Positions 12,910 to 23,527 of a stretch of 64,000 bases of DNA are shown here, piece by piece. Location of the stretch: the NCBI GenBank assembly GCA_963739345.1, contig CAVUAA010000001.1, forward strand, positions 1 through 64,000, written 5' to 3'. The notes under the pieces were generated by a model. That model saw only the letters and a list, made by a program, of their open reading frames with translations, did not search any database and was not told where the DNA came from. The number at the start of each line of letters is the position of its first letter. Within the stretch, counting starts at the first letter, position 1. A program made the translations under genes and the position numbers. Source of the stretch: CAVUAA01 sp963739345. GTDB lineage: Bacteria; Chlamydiota; Chlamydiia; Chlamydiales; JAFEGQ01.

Positions 12910-14344
12910 GGTTGCCTTGTGCGACTCTGCCGGCGCTGGCCGAACCCATCCTGCGCCGGCCGAGGCTCTAGCGCCGGCGCGCGTCCGGCGTACGGGTTGG
13001 CCTTCTCGCGCAGCGTCAGCCGGATCGGCGTGCCGGGCAGGTCGAACGCCTCGCGCAGCGCGTTGACCAGATAGCGCCGGTAGGCCGCCGGCACGGCGTC
13101 GGCGCGGGCGCAGAACAGCACGAAGCTCGGCGGGCGGCTCTTGGGCTGCGTCACGTAGTTGAGCCGGATGCGCCGGCCCGACACCGCGGGCGGCGGGTGC
13201 GCGGCGAGTAACATCGGCGAGCCAGCGGTTGAGCTCATGGGTCGGAACGCGCCGGTTCCAGACCTGCGTGAATGTCGACGATCGCCTGCATCAGCCGGTC
13301 GAGCCCCTCGCCGGTCAGGCCCGAGACGCCGATCAGCGGCACGCCCTTGACCTGCGGCAGCGCGTCGGTCGGCCTGTCTCGCGCAGCTTGGCTGAGTCCG
13401 CCGCCTGCCGCGCTCGGCCAGCGTCCCATTTGCTGATGCCGATGACCAGCGCGCGGCCCTCGCGCTCGACCAGGTCGGCGATGCGCAGATCCTGCTCCTC
13501 GAACGGCTGCTCGACCTCCATCAGCAGCACCACCACCTCGGCGAAGCGGATGGCGTTGATGGCGTCGGCGACCGAAAGCTTTTCGAGCTTTTCCTGCACC
13601 TTCGGCGGCCGCCGCAGCCCGGCGGTGTCGTGCAGCCGAAACGTCCGGCCGCGCCAATCGCAGATCGACCGCGATGGCGTCGCGGGTGATGCCGGCCTCG
13701 GGACCGGTCAGCAGCCGCTCCTCGCCGATCAGCCGGTTGACCAGTGTCGACTTGCCGGAGTTCGGCCGCCCGACCACGGCGACGCGGATCGGCCGGTCGC
13801 TCGGCCTCGGTCGGTCGGCGTCCTAGCGCAGGCTGCGCGGTCGCCTCCGGCAGCGCCGCGCGCAGCGCCTCGAAGAGGTCCGCCAAGCCCTCGCCATGTT
13901 CGGCGGAGATCGCGACCGGCTCGCCAAGGCCGAGCGCGATAGGCTTCGACGACGCCGGACTGCGCCGGCTTTGCCCTCGGCCTTGTTGGCGACCACGATC
14001 GCGGGCTTGCCCGAGCGGCGCACCAGATCGGCGAATGCGCGATCGTCGGGCAACGGTCCGGTGCGCGCGTCGATCAGGAAGAACACCGCGTCGGCCTGCT
14101 CGATCGCGGCCTTGGTCTGCTCCAGCATGCGGCCGGCGAGGCTGTCGGCGTCGGCGTCTTCGAGTCCGGCGGTGTCGATGAGCGGTGAATTGCAGATCGC
14201 CGAGTCGGGCCTCGCCCTCGCGCCGGTCGCGGGTGACGCCGGGCCGATCGTCGACCAGCGCCAAGCCGCCGTGCCGACCAGCCGGTTGAACAGGGTCGAC
14301 TTGCCGACGTTCGGCCGGCCGACGATGGCGACGGTGAAGCTCAT
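12910..14344 (-). CDS. der: Ribosome assembly GTPase Der (EngA), frameshifted
   Basis: Der is a double GTPase needed for 50S subunit maturation. The ATG at 14344 opens G-domain 1 with P-loop IVGRPNVGKSTLFNRLVG, then DTAGLED and VVANKAEGK. G-domain 2 has P-loop VVGRPNSGKSTLVNRLIG, DTAGL and ISKWD. The KH-like C-terminal domain reads RIRLNYVTQPKSRPPSFVLF and GTPIRLTLREKANPYAG. Frame changes occur near 13240, 13380, 13640, 13800, 13960 and 14210. The 3' end is not sharply defined. The upstream lipoprotein stop overlaps this start (ATGA), indicating an operon. Confidence 0.92.
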
Positions 14345-14837
14345 GTCGAGCCCGCTCGGGTCCGATGCCCGCAATGCGAGGCCTGACAGTGCGGCAGGCT
14401 GCGGCTGATCGCGCCTGCTGCGGCGATCCGGGTGGAGGTCTGCTGCGGCCAGGCGCGGCTCTTGTTCGGCGCGGCGTCGTGCGGCCGGCGTGCGGCCGGA
14501 CTGTGCGAGCCGTTGCGGCGCACCTGCGGCGGCGGCTCGGCGATATCGCGGCTGGCGATGCGGGCGAAGCTGGCGCCGCGGCGCGCTGTCGCCCTCGGTC
14601 TCGACCGGCTCGACCGGGCGGCGGCGGCGGCTCCGGCGGCGGTTGATAGCCGCGAACCAGTTCCGGCGGCACGCCCTGTGGAACGCCCGGCACGCCGTCC
14701 GGGAAAACCGCCTTGCGTTCGCCGGGCAGCGGCTTCTTGGTGTTGAACCAGCTTTCCGGATCGAAACTTTCGCAGCCGCCGAGCGCAAGGCCGAACGCCA
14801 GAGCAGCCATCGTGAGCAGCGTGCGAGGGCGGCGCAT
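14341..14837 (-). CDS. Proline-rich lipoprotein upstream of der, frameshifted
   Basis: It starts MRRPRTLLTMAALAFGLALG and continues GCESFDP, a clear type II signal peptide with lipobox LGGC, so the mature protein should be anchored at Cys22. It then reads WFNTKKPLPGERKAVFPDGV and a proline/alanine-rich tail. A gene of this form precedes der in Bradyrhizobium-type genomes. The tail is frame-disturbed. The frame that ends RTRAGST stops exactly across the der start. Its function is unknown; an envelope location is supported by the signal. Confidence 0.7.
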
Positions 14838-14845
14838 CGGGTCCC

Positions 14846-15505
14846 TCAGCTCTTCTGCCGGAAGTCGGCGAGCGCCATCAGAATCTGAACCTGGTTGCGG
14901 GCGCCGGCCGGAGCATCTGCGTCGGCAAGGACCATGTCGGTCCAGCGCCGCATCGCACTGATGTCGTTGGCGCGCCAGGCGGCCAGCGCCAGCAGGCTGC
15001 GCGCGCTGTGGCGGAAGGTGCGGTCCGGCGCGGTCAGCGGTTCCAGCCGCTGGCGCAAGTCTTCATAGGTTGCGGTGTCGACCAGGATGAGCCCGGCACG
15101 CAACGCTGGCCAGGTCCTGCGAGAACCCGGCCGACGCTGTGGATCGGCGGCGAGCTAATCGTAGATGCGCGACGCGCTGCCTTGGGATCGCGCTTGGCGA
15201 GATCGGCCGCCTCGTTCAACTTGCCGAGCATGCGGTAGGTCGCCGTGCCATCTGCCGCGAGCTTGGCAAAGGCGGCTTCGGCCTCCTTGTGACTTGCCCT
15301 GCTCGCTCAAGGTCATGGCGGCCTCAAACGCCGCGCCGGCCTGCGCTGCCTGCTTGGCCTCGTACCATTGATAGGCCCGCCAGCCGCCGACCGCGACGAC
15401 CAAGCAGGACGCCGCCGCAATCAGGTAGATGCCATAGCGCTCCCACAGCTTTTGAAACTGCTCCCGGCGTACTTCTTCGTCGACTTCGCGGAAGATATCG
15501 GACAC
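14846..15505 (-). CDS. YfgM-like TPR membrane protein (DUF2659/TPR_21), frameshifted
   Basis: The N-terminus MSDIFREVDEEVRREQFQKL is characteristic of the alphaproteobacterial tetratricopeptide protein related to YfgM, the ancillary SecYEG periplasmic chaperone. A single transmembrane helix (YLIAAASCLVVAVGGW) follows at residues 27-42, and helical repeats continue to ALADFRQKS. Frame changes lie near 15290 and 15170-15100. It is followed 8 nt later by the lipoprotein gene and then by der, matching the E. coli yfgM-bamB-der order in outline. The lipoprotein may therefore occupy the bamB position, but I see no BamB repeats. Confidence 0.72.
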
Positions 15506-15643
15506 GAACCGTTCCCCTGCCTGCCGGACCGTCGTCCCCGGCTAAGCCATGCGCAGCCGCGTAAAATAGTGATGTGGCGGCCCCAAGGCAAAGGTTCCGC
15601 GCCGCAGGCAGGACCGTTAGCAGCGGCTGCGACGCAAAGCCAA

Positions 15644-16466
15644 CTACTTCTTCTTCATGCCATAGACGTGGTCGGGCCCGGGAAAGGCGCGCGAGCGCAC
15701 GTCGCTGGCGTAGCCCGCGACCGCCGCCTCGATGCCGGGACCGATGTCGCCATAGCGCTTGACGAATCTGGGCACGCGCGGCGACAGCCCGAGCATATCC
15801 TCCAGCACCAGGATCTGGCCGTCGCAGGCCGGGCTTGCTCCGATCCCGATGGTCGGAACCGCCACCTGTTCGGTGATGCGGCGGGCCAGCGGCTCGGCCA
15901 CCGCCTCGATAACCAGCGAGAACGCGCCCGGCGTCGGCCACCGACTCGGCGTCATCCTCGATCGGGCCCCAATCCTTCTCCTCGCGGCCCTGGGCGCGGA
16001 ACGAACCGATGGTGTTGATCGCCTGCGGGGTGAGGCCGACATGGCCCATCACCGGTACGCCGCGCTCGGTCAGGAAAGCGACGGTTTCGGCCAGCCGCCG
16101 GCCGCCCTCGACCTTGATCGCGCCGCAGCCGGTTTCCTTCATGACTCGCGCGGCGTTCATGAAGGCCTGCTCCTTGGACGCCTCGTAGGAACCGAACGGC
16201 ATGTCCACCACCACCAGCGCCTGCTTGGAGCCGCGCATCACGGCATGGCCCTGAAGGATCATCATGTCGAGCGTCACCGGCACCGTCGTCTCGAGCCCAT
16301 GCATCACCATGCCAAGCGAGTCTCCGACCAGGATGACGTCGCAGTATTGATCCACCAGCCGTGCGGTGTGGGCGTGATAGGAGGTCAGGCATACGATCGG
16401 CTCGCCGCCCTTGCGGGCGCGGATGTCCGGCGCGGTCATGCGCTTGATCTGTTCTTGAACCGACAT
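15644..16466 (-). CDS. panB: 3-methyl-2-oxobutanoate hydroxymethyltransferase, one frameshift
   Basis: PanB adds a hydroxymethyl group from methylenetetrahydrofolate to ketoisovalerate in pantothenate synthesis. Family marks are CLTSYHAHTARLVDQYCDVI, LVGDSLGMVMHG (metal and substrate aspartate), VEGGRRLAETV and GHVGLTPQAINTIGSF. After a frame change near 15925 come VPTIGIGASPACDGQILVLE and the end DHVYGMKKK. Normal length is about 274 residues and is recovered. The stop of the upstream nnrU gene is 3 nt before this ATG, so they are probably one transcript. Confidence 0.93.
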
Positions 16467-16469
16467 GCT

Positions 16470-17055
16470 TCAACCTGTGAAAGCGGGGACGCCGATCACG
16501 TAGGGATGGAAGTACAAACCGAGCAGAACATACACTACCGTGCCAACCAGCACCGCAATGATGTCGTTCCTGACGCCGCCGACCGGGATCGGCGGCGCAC
16601 CCGGATCGGCGCGGTGCTTGAGCGAAATGCGATCGAACACCGCCCAGGCCAGGATCGCACCGAACAGCACGATCGAGCCGAGGTCGCCGTTCGAGAGCAA
16701 GATGCGCCAGCGCCCAAAGCTTCACCCCGACCAGGAACGGATGTTTGAGCGTGGTCTTGATGCGGCCCGGGCTGTAGGCGGCAACGATGCAGACGATCGC
16801 CGGCCAGACCAACGCGACCGTGACGTGGCGCATCCAGATCGGCGGATACCAGACCTCGATCGGGCCGGCCGCCCGATAAAGCGCAAATCCATGACCGATC
16901 AGAACCAGCCCGATCAGCGATATGATCGAATAGACCGCCTTGTACGTGCCGGTTCCGACCCGCGCGATCAGGTCTGCCCTTGCGCTCCGGAAGGCGGTGA
17001 CGGTATGCGGCGCCAGAAACACCACCAGCCCGAGCACGAGTATCGCAAGGCCCAT
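16470..17055 (-). CDS. NnrU family membrane protein, one frameshift
   Basis: A multi-span membrane protein starting MGLAILVLGLVVFLAPHTVT, with YPPIWMRHVTVALVWPAIVC in the middle. The conserved C-terminal half reads LLSNGDLGSIVLFGAILAW, characteristic of NnrU proteins, which are associated with nitrite/nitric oxide reduction and with carotenoid isomerisation (Z-ISO relatives). One frame change occurs near 16705. About 195 residues, normal for the family. The context (panB downstream) gives no hint of denitrification, so only the family is claimed. Confidence 0.85.
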
Positions 17056-17070
17056 GACGCGCTCCACGCC

Positions 17071-17234
17071 CTAGTGTCCCGCTTCCGAAGTTCGTCATAC
17101 GTCGCAGCATTCGCTGACACGAACTTCGGAAGCCAAGGGGCACTGGCAAGTCTATGATTCTAGTGCCGCTTTCGATTTGAAGTTCCTGAATACGATTGCG
17201 GCAGATGGTCGCAGGAACTTCAAATCGGCGGCAC
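17071..17234. repeat. 164 bp double-hairpin repeat, copy 1
   Basis: This copy contains two hairpins in series. The first has arms CTTCCGAAGTTCGT and ACGAACTTCGGAAG. The second has arms GATTTGAAGTTCCTGAA and CAGGAACTTCAAATC. They are joined by a spacer reading GGGGCACTGGCAAGT and TAGTGCCGCTTTC. A second copy in the same orientation lies at 19690-19854. The pair flank the FAD oxidoreductase and the binding-protein gene. The element has no coding capacity. Confidence 0.88.
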
Positions 17235-17324
17235 CAGCGGGCAACCGCAGTAGGCCATGGCCCGCCCGGAAGCAAGGCCGCCACCGAGCGCACGCGAATG
17301 CACGCTCACCGCCGCCGCGCTATC

Positions 17325-18654
17325 ATGGACACCATGGTCGACCATGACATCCGCGAACCGGAGCGCCGCTTGCCCGTGCGCGGCGAATACGACGTGGTCG
17401 TGCTGGGCGGCGGTCCGGCCGGCATTGCTGCTGCGGCCGCTGCCGGCGGACTCGGGCGCAAGACGCTGCTGGTCGAGCGCTACGGCTTTCTCGGCGGCAT
17501 GGGCACCGCCGCCGGCGTCACCAACTTCTGCGGACTGCACGCCAACGTCCACGGCGACATCCGCCAGGTCGTGCATGGCGTCGCCGATGAATTGCTGGAG
17601 CGGATCGACCGGCTGGGCGGCCTCAATGCGCCGCATCTCGTGTTCGGCAAGACCAAGGCGCAGGCCTACGACACCGCGGCCTACAAATGCGCGGCCGACG
17701 ACCTGCTGCTCGGCCACGGCGTGGACATGCTGTTCCACGCTCTGGGCGCCGGCGTCGTGATGGACCCCGACGACACCATCCGCGCGCTGATCCTGGAGAC
17801 CAAGTCGGGGCGCGCGGCCGTCGTCGCCGCATATTCATCGACTGCTCCGGCGACGGCGACCTTGCCGCCTTCGCCGGCGCGCCGTTCGAACGCGGCGACG
17901 GCCAAGGCTCGATGCTCTACCCGACCATGATGTTCCGCCTGAACGGCGTCGATCCCGAGGCCGCGGGCGAAGCCTGGAAGACGATCCCCGACCTGATGGA
18001 CGACGCCGAGCGGCGCGGCGGGCAGTTTCCCGCGCAAGGGCGCGATCGTGCGTCCGCAGAAAAATCCGATCGAGTGGCGCGTCAACGTCACGCAGATGAA
18101 ACGGCCGGATGGCAGCGCGCTCGACGGCACCAACGCCGACGAGCTCACTGCCGGTGAAATCGAGGGCCGCCGGCAGGCCATGGCGTTCTTTCGAATTCCT
18201 CAAGCGTGAGGCGCCGGGTTTCGCCAACGCCTATATCGTCGATATGCCGCCGCAGATCGGCATCCGCGAGACGCGCCGCTGGCCGGCGCTATCAACTCAC
18301 CGCCGAGGATGTGATCTCGCTGCGCGAGATTTTCCGGACACCATCGGCGTCAACGGCTGGCCGATCGAAAAGCATGTGGCCGGCGATGTCGAATGGCGAG
18401 TGGCCGGCCGATTCCGCAGTCGCGCGGCTTCAACCACCTGCCCTACCGGATGCTGGTGCCACGGAAGCGTGCGCAACCTGCTGGTGGCGGGCCGCTGCGC
18501 CTCGATGACGCACGAGGGTCAGTCGGCCGCACGGGTCAGCGGAGCCTGTTTCGTCATGGGCGAAGGCCGCCGGCTACCGCCGCCCATCTGGCGCTTGCCG
18601 GCAATTCCGGCGTTGGCTGAGATTCCGGTTGAAGCGCTGCAGGCGTTTGCTTGA
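17325..18654 (+). CDS. FAD-dependent oxidoreductase (FAD_oxidored family), frameshifted
   Basis: The Rossmann FAD motif VVVLGGGPAGIAAAAAA occurs at residues 26-42 after the ATG at 17325, followed by RKTLLVERYGFLGGMGTA. That E-R-x-x-F-L-G-G-M-G pattern is typical of FAD_oxidored proteins. The C-terminus has LLVAGRCASMTHEGQSAARV, the second FAD contact. About seven frame changes occur after 17820. Members oxidise varied carboxylic acids or act as poorly defined dehydrogenases. It is followed by a TctC-type solute-binding gene, so a role in uptake and oxidation of an organic acid is a reasonable inference. Confidence 0.8.
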
Positions 18655-18720
18655 GAACGACGGCGCCTATCTCGGGCGTGACATCCGATGACGCAGCCCG
18701 GCCCGGAGGAGAGGCAGACG

Positions 18721-19693
18721 ATGATGAGACGCTTGACTACTGGCGCTTGCACTGGTGGCTTGTCTGCTGGCGGCGCATGCCTGTCGGCTGCGCAGGATTG
18801 GCCGACCAAGCCGGTGCGGATCATCGTGCCGTTCGGCGCCGGCTCGACGCCCGACGTGGTTGCCCGCCTGATCGCCGATCATCTGCAGAAGAAGCTCGGC
18901 CAGCCGTTCGTGATCGAGAACAAGCCGGGCGCCAGCGGCAACACCGGCACCGATGCGGTCGCCAAGGCCGCGCCCGACGGCTGCGACCATCGGCATCAGC
19001 ATCGGCGGGCCGCTTGCCATCAACACGCTGCTGTTCTCGAAGCTGCCCTACAACCCCAGACCGACATCGCCCCGATTACCCAACTGGTGACCCAGCCGAG
19101 CGCGCTTGCGGTTAATTCCGACGTTATGGTTAACAGCGTCGCCGAACTGGTCGCGCTTTTGAAGCGCGAACCGGGCAAATACAACTTCGGATCGATCGGC
19201 AACGGCTCGCTTTCGCACCTGGCCATGGAGGCGATCGCGCTCAAGAGCGGCACCCAGATGGTGCATATCCCCTACCCGTCCTCGCCCGCGGCGATGACCG
19301 CGATCATCCGCGGCGACGTGCAAATGGGCTGTCTGCCTGCGATCTCGGTGACCCCGCATGCCGAGGCCGGCAAGGTCAAGATCCTCGCGGTCTCGACCGC
19401 GAAGCGTTCGCCCTATTTGCCGCAGATTCCGACGCTGAAAGAGGCCGGAATCGACGTCGAAGCCGACGCCTGGATGGGCATGATCGCGCCCGGCGCACAC
19501 GCCGGAGGCCATCGTTGCGAAAATTCAGCGCGAGGTGGTAGAAGCGATTGGGACGGCGGCGATCCGCGACAAGCTTGCGGCGCAGTTGATGGAGCCGGTC
19601 GGCAATACGCCGGCCGAGTTCCGGGCGCGCATCGACGGCGAGATCGCCCGCTGGGCGCCGGTGATCAAGGCCGCGAACGTCAAGGTTAACTAG
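18721..19693 (+). CDS. Tripartite tricarboxylate transporter (Bug/TctC) substrate-binding protein, frameshifted
   Basis: A periplasmic binding protein of the Bug family, which captures carboxylates for TctAB carriers. After a disturbed signal peptide, the mature part opens DWPTKPVRIIVPFGAGSTPD, then IENKPGASGNTGTDAVAKA. The family motif FGSIGNGSLSHLAME and PYPSSPAAMTAIIRGDVQM follow. The frame changes near 18740, 18985, 19060 and 19505. The stop is the TAG at 19691-19693, inside the second copy of the hairpin repeat. No TctA or TctB genes are nearby; orphan Bug genes are common in these bacteria. Confidence 0.88.
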
Positions 19694-19854
19694 TGCCCCG
19701 CTTCCGAAGTTCGTGAGACATGGCAGCACTCTCTCACACGAACTTCGGAAGCAAAGGGGCACTGGCAAGTCGATGATTCTAGTGCCGCTTTCGATTTGGA
19801 AGTTCCTGAATGTGTATTGCGGCAAATGGTGCAGGAACTTCAAATCGGCGGCAC
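19690..19854. repeat. 164 bp double-hairpin repeat, copy 2
   Basis: Near-identical to 17071-17234, in the same orientation, with the same two hairpins (arms CTTCCGAAGTTCGT/ACGAACTTCGGAAG, and TTTGGAAGTTCCTGAA/CAGGAACTTCAAATC). Differences lie mainly in the loops and in a few single bases. It overlaps the stop codon of the upstream binding-protein gene. Loop variation with conserved stems suggests that selection or mobility acts on the structure. Confidence 0.88.
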
Positions 19855-19895
19855 GAGGTCGGGGTCGCGCGTACGGGTAGCGTGGGAGCAAGGCG

Positions 19896-20295
19896 ATGAG
19901 TGCCGATCAATATCCCGAGGTCAGCGATGACGATGCGGGCATCGTCCCGCCGCAGGGTGGGCGTGGAGCGGAATGGCCGAAGAAAATTCGGACGCTGACG
20001 GCGGCGGAGCTTGATCGCCTGACGATCGACGCCGGCGGGCGGTTTTACTGGGACGGCCGCCTCGTCAACTATGAGCCCCCGCACCGCCCAAGCCTGCGGT
20101 CGAGGAGAAACCGGCCGAAGACCCGTCGGTTGACGCGCTCGACCGGTCGGCGATGGACCTGCTCGATCGCGCGGCACTCGAACTGACGGATCGAACGCCG
20201 GTCGAGCCGCTTGACGGCCGCGACGAGCAGGCCATGGCGGACCGGCTCGCGGCAGACCACCCCGCTGCGACCGGCGACGAGGTCACAGCCGAACG
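19896..20295 (+). CDS. Alphaproteobacterial hypothetical protein, 3'-truncated
   Basis: It starts MSADQYPEVSDDDAGIVPPQ and continues KKIRTLTAAELDRLTIDAGG and RFYWDGRLVNYEP, a short protein type seen in Bradyrhizobium relatives (recollection). One frame change near 20083 leads to a helical acidic part (MDLLDRAALELTDRTPVEPL). The reading is lost at about 20295-20308, where the sequence becomes the antisense of an actinobacterial gene. It is therefore probably cut by the assembly join. Function unknown. Confidence 0.5.
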
Positions 20296-20299
20296 TCAT

Positions 20300-20513
20300 A
20301 CGCGGGACAGGTCGCGGACGCGCTTGACCTCGACCTGGTCGATGACCGCGTTGAAGATCTTCTCGCGCGGGAGTGCTGGTAGCCGATCGTCACCAGCACG
20401 CAGTCGTTCTTGCGGTACTTGTGCGACTGTCGCCGCAGGCGGATTGTGGCCGTCTTGCGACCGCGCCGAAGCTGATCGGCGAACACCGACGAGTAGAAGT
20501 TGAGGACGCGCAC
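20300..20513 (-). CDS. ASCH-domain RNA-binding-like protein, 3'-truncated
   Basis: The frame opens with a GTG start and reads VRVLNFYSSVFADQLRRGRK, then TATIRL and KSHKYRKNDCVLVTIGYQHS, PREKIFNAVIDQVEVKRVRD. F-x-x-x-F-x-D-x-L-x-x-G-x-K-T-x-T-x-R is the pattern of ASCH/PUA-like proteins, which bind RNA or modified nucleotides. A frame change lies near 20380. The gene ends abruptly at RDLS, where block B sequence takes over, so the last third is missing. It is the last gene of the block C minus-strand cluster. Confidence 0.6.
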
Positions 20514-20524
20514 GGGCGCTCAGC

Positions 20525-20984
20525 CTACCGATCTGATGACAAGCGCGCGACAACGCGCGCGAACGATTTCCCGCTCACCGGCGTAGGTCGAGTTCCCGAG
20601 CGGCCTGCTCCGAGGCATCCAGCGTGCATCCTCGATCTCGTGATCGTGGTCCTCGAGGCTCCCGATCGGTATTCGAACAGGTAGAACGCCACCCGCTTGT
20701 TCCGCCTGCGGCCCCGTCGCTCGTAGCTGTACTCGACGTCGCCGAGCTTTCGATCAGCTCGGCGATGCACGCCGGTCTCGGCGACCTCGCGGTCGCCGCC
20801 GCCTCCTCGGTCTCACCTTCGTCGAGATGTCCCTTGGGCAGCACGAGGACACGGCGGTGCTGGGCGTCGCGCTTGACCGGCACGACGACGATCACATCGC
20901 CGTCGTGAACGACAGCGCCACCGGCCGACAGCTCGATTGTCCCTCGACCACAGTAGACGTACCGTCCGAGCGCCTCTGCGTCAT
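20525..20984 (-). CDS. NUDIX hydrolase, frameshifted
   Basis: The NUDIX box is visible as GHLDEGETEEAAA, then (next frame) REVAETGV, close to the G-x5-E-x7-R-E-x-x-E-E-x-G-U consensus. It is preceded by VVVPVKRDAQHRRVLVLPK and followed by GDVEYSYERRGRRRNKRVAF and YLFEYRSG. The enzyme should cleave a nucleoside diphosphate linked to another group; the substrate is not readable. The ATG at 20984 overlaps the stop of the Crp-family gene (ATGA). At least three frame changes are present. Confidence 0.75.
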
Positions 20985-21671
20985 GAACGGTCAGCCTTCC
21001 GTCCCTGAGTAATTATTCCTGCGCGCTCGAGCACGGCCAGGAACCGGCTGGCCGACTCGCGGCGAGGATCCGGCCAGCTGCGCGACCTCGGCCTGCGTGG
21101 TGGTGATCGTGACGTCACCCTCCTCCGGCGCCGTCCTGTCCGCGCGAGCCGCCTCACCAGCTGAGCGAGGCACGGCGGCCACGCGGCTCTGCACGGTCTG
21201 GAACGACTGGCGCGGCCAGCCGCTCGTTGGTGTCGCGCAGTCGCGCCCGAGGGCCGCGATCAGCTTCACCGGAGATGTCGGGGTGCTCACGCAGCAGCCG
21301 GTGCATGTCGGCGCTGAGGATCGCGATCGCCTCGGTCTCCTCGGTCGTCTCCACCGTCGCCGACCGGCGCTCGCCGTCGAACATGGCCATCTCGCCGAAG
21401 ATGTCGCCGGGCGCGAAATGCGCGAGCGGGTGATCGACCGCCCGTCGGGATGCTCGCGGATCGCGCGCGCCCGGCCCGAGCGGACGATGTAGCACGTAGT
21501 GCCCTCGTCGCCCTCCTTGAACACCACCTCCCCGGCCTCGAACCGCCGCGGCACCACCAACTGTGCCACCTGCTCGAGCTCCTCGGGCGACAGCGCCGAG
21601 AAGACCGGAACCCGCCCGAGCAGCTCGACCGTGTCCTGGCCGTTCGCCGACATCGCCAATGCATACCACAC
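20981..21671 (-). CDS. Crp/Fnr-family cyclic-nucleotide-binding regulator, frameshifted
   Basis: The N-terminal cNMP-binding domain reads LLGRVPVFSALSPEELEQVA, VFKEGDEGTTCYIVRSG, and the phosphate-binding-cassette equivalent GDIFGEMAMFDGERRSATVE. The C-terminal winged helix has the recognition helix TTTQAEVAQLAGSSRESASR and then FLAVLERAGIITQGR, once frame changes near 21440, 21250 and 21060 are corrected. The cassette sequence is typical for cAMP-type ligands. It is coupled to the NUDIX gene. The start could be the Met at 21653 (MSANGQDTVELLG). Confidence 0.8.
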
Positions 21672-21716
21672 GCGCTCCCGCGGCGGACGGACTCACGACC
21701 GGGCGCGACCCCGGGG

Positions 21717-22976
21717 TCAGGCCGCGTCGAGCGCCTGCTCGCGGCGCCGGCGCCGGACCGCCGGAGCCGACCACCAGAGCAGGGCGGCGACGAGAGCGAC
21801 CGGGATGAGCGCGGCGAGCGCGATCAGCGCGACCCCGGCCGCCACGGTCAGCACGCGCCCGGCGTCGTGCGCAGCCTTGCCGATGCCGAACCCGCCGCTG
21901 ACCGTGCGAGACGGGCAGCCGGCACGGACCGGGCGTTGATCTCCAGCGAGAGCTGGCTGAAGCCGACCTGGCGGTCCAGCCGATTCAGCGTCGCCTGGTC
22001 GCTCGAGATCGACGCCTCGGCGTCGCGGATCTGCGCCTTCAGGCTGTCGATTTGCTCGGTCGTCGTGGCGCGGCGAGCTGCTTGAGCAGCGACGTCCGCA
22101 GCGCCCGGCGCATCGGCCGAGCGCCCGCTGGGCCGCGCCGTACTGGTCGGTGATGTCCTGGCTCGAGTCCGTGCGTGAGACCACCTGCGCGCCGTTCAGC
22201 GAGGACAGACGGCTCATCGCCTGCCCGAGCGACGCGCTCGGGACGCTGAGCTGGAAACTCGGCGTACCTGGCCCGATCCGGCCTTGGGTCACGCGTCGAG
22301 TTCACGACGATTCCCGTTCACCGCGCCGATCACGTTGTAGACCTGCTCGGCACGTCGTCGATCCGGTTGGCGCAGCGGCCAGGTTGAGCTGGGCCGCGAC
22401 TGGACGACCTTGCGGCCGGTGGTCGGCGGCTGCAGCGTCGGCGCCGCGACGACGACGCGTCCGGTGCCGACGGCGCGGAACCGCTGCGCGGCGACGCGCT
22501 GTCGACGCGCGCTCGACGCGGCGCCGGCGACGTGCCGCCGATCGTCGCCTGGATGCCGACCGAGCGGCCTGACCCCGAAGCCGCCACCGAGCCGGCGCGA
22601 CTCGACGACGACGATGACGATGACGATGACGACGAGGACCGACGGCCGCTGCTCGCCACGAGCACGATCGCCCGACCAGCGCCGCGACGGGCCGCCAGCC
22701 CGCCCGTCGCCTGCCAGAACCCGTGAACACCGGCGCCGGCGCCGGCTCGACCGCCGCCGGCGCCGGCACGTGGGGAACCGCCGCGCCACGCGCTCATCCA
22801 TCGACCGGGCAAACTCCGGCGGGCATGGCCGGGCGCTCGGCGGACAGAAGCAGCGCGATCTCGGCCAGATCGGCGTAGCCGGCGTCGACCGGCTCGCCGG
22901 CGAGCACGGCGTCGATCGCGTCGAGCGAAGCGGCGATCTCGGGATCGATCGGTTCGTCGTGGTCAAGCAGTCGCAT
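21717..22976 (-). CDS. DUF4349 membrane protein downstream of an ECF sigma factor, frameshifted
   Basis: The N-terminus MRLLDHDEPIDPEIAASLDA is acidic and resembles the cytosolic part of anti-sigma-like proteins. A membrane helix near 22640 follows, then a DUF4349 domain with SSQDITDQYGAAQRALG, a coiled coil around IDSLKAQIRDAEASISSDQ and TLNRLDRQVGFSQLSLEI, and a C-terminal helix near 21800. Low-complexity Asp/Ser-type codon runs at 22600-22640 are noisy in all frames. The start overlaps the sigma-factor stop by 14 nt, so the pair is translationally coupled. A role in sensing or restraining that sigma factor is inference. Confidence 0.7.
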
Positions 22977-23519
22977 TGCAGGCCTTCCTGAGCTTCTCCA
23001 TCGTGCGGTACAGCAGCGTGCCGGCGTTCGATTCGCTGATCCCGAGCACGCGGGCCAGCTCGGCGTTGGACAGCCCGGCGTGGAACTTCAGCGCGACGAT
23101 CTCGCGCTCGCGGGCAGGCAGAGCAGCCAGCGCCGTCTGAACCGCGGTGCGGCGCAGAGCGACCTCGCCCGCATCTGGATCCGACAGCGATCGGCCTCCG
23201 CGGGCTCGGTCACCAGCGCCGCCACCCTCCGACGGCGGCGCAGCTCATCGAGCGCCGCGTTGCGAGCGATCCCGAACAGCCACGCGCGCTCCTCGCCGCG
23301 CCGGCGGTCGAACGTCCGCCGGCGCCGATAGGCGCGCTCGAACGCGAGCGCGGTCACGTCCTCGGCCGCGGCCGGATCGCGCAGCAGGGTCATCACGTAC
23401 GCGTACACGTCGTCGCGGCTCGAGCGGTACAGCGCCTCGAACCGTTCCCACGAGCCCGGAGCGGACGGCGGCGCGGTCAGCGTCTCGGTCACACCCTCGA
23501 CTACGCACGAGGGCATCAT
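22963..23519 (-). CDS. ECF-type RNA polymerase sigma factor, frameshifted
   Basis: Region 2 reads FEALYRSSRDDVYAYVMTLL, then RDPAAAEDVTALAFERAYRR and FGIARNAALDELRRR. Region 4, in another frame, reads ALAALPAREREIVALKFHAG and LSNAELARVLGISESNAGTL, ending LRKACNATA. Regions 2 and 4 without regions 1 or 3 define an ECF sigma factor. One frame change lies near 23185. It overlaps the next gene (DUF4349) and follows the GDPD gene closely. Confidence 0.85.
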
Positions 23520-23527
23520 CCATCACG

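Noticed and set aside
22532..22726. Run of aspartates (D repeat) on the plus strand near 22605-22640
   Set aside because: It is the antisense of a GTC/ATC-rich membrane helix in the DUF4349 gene; the acidic run is a shadow, not a protein.
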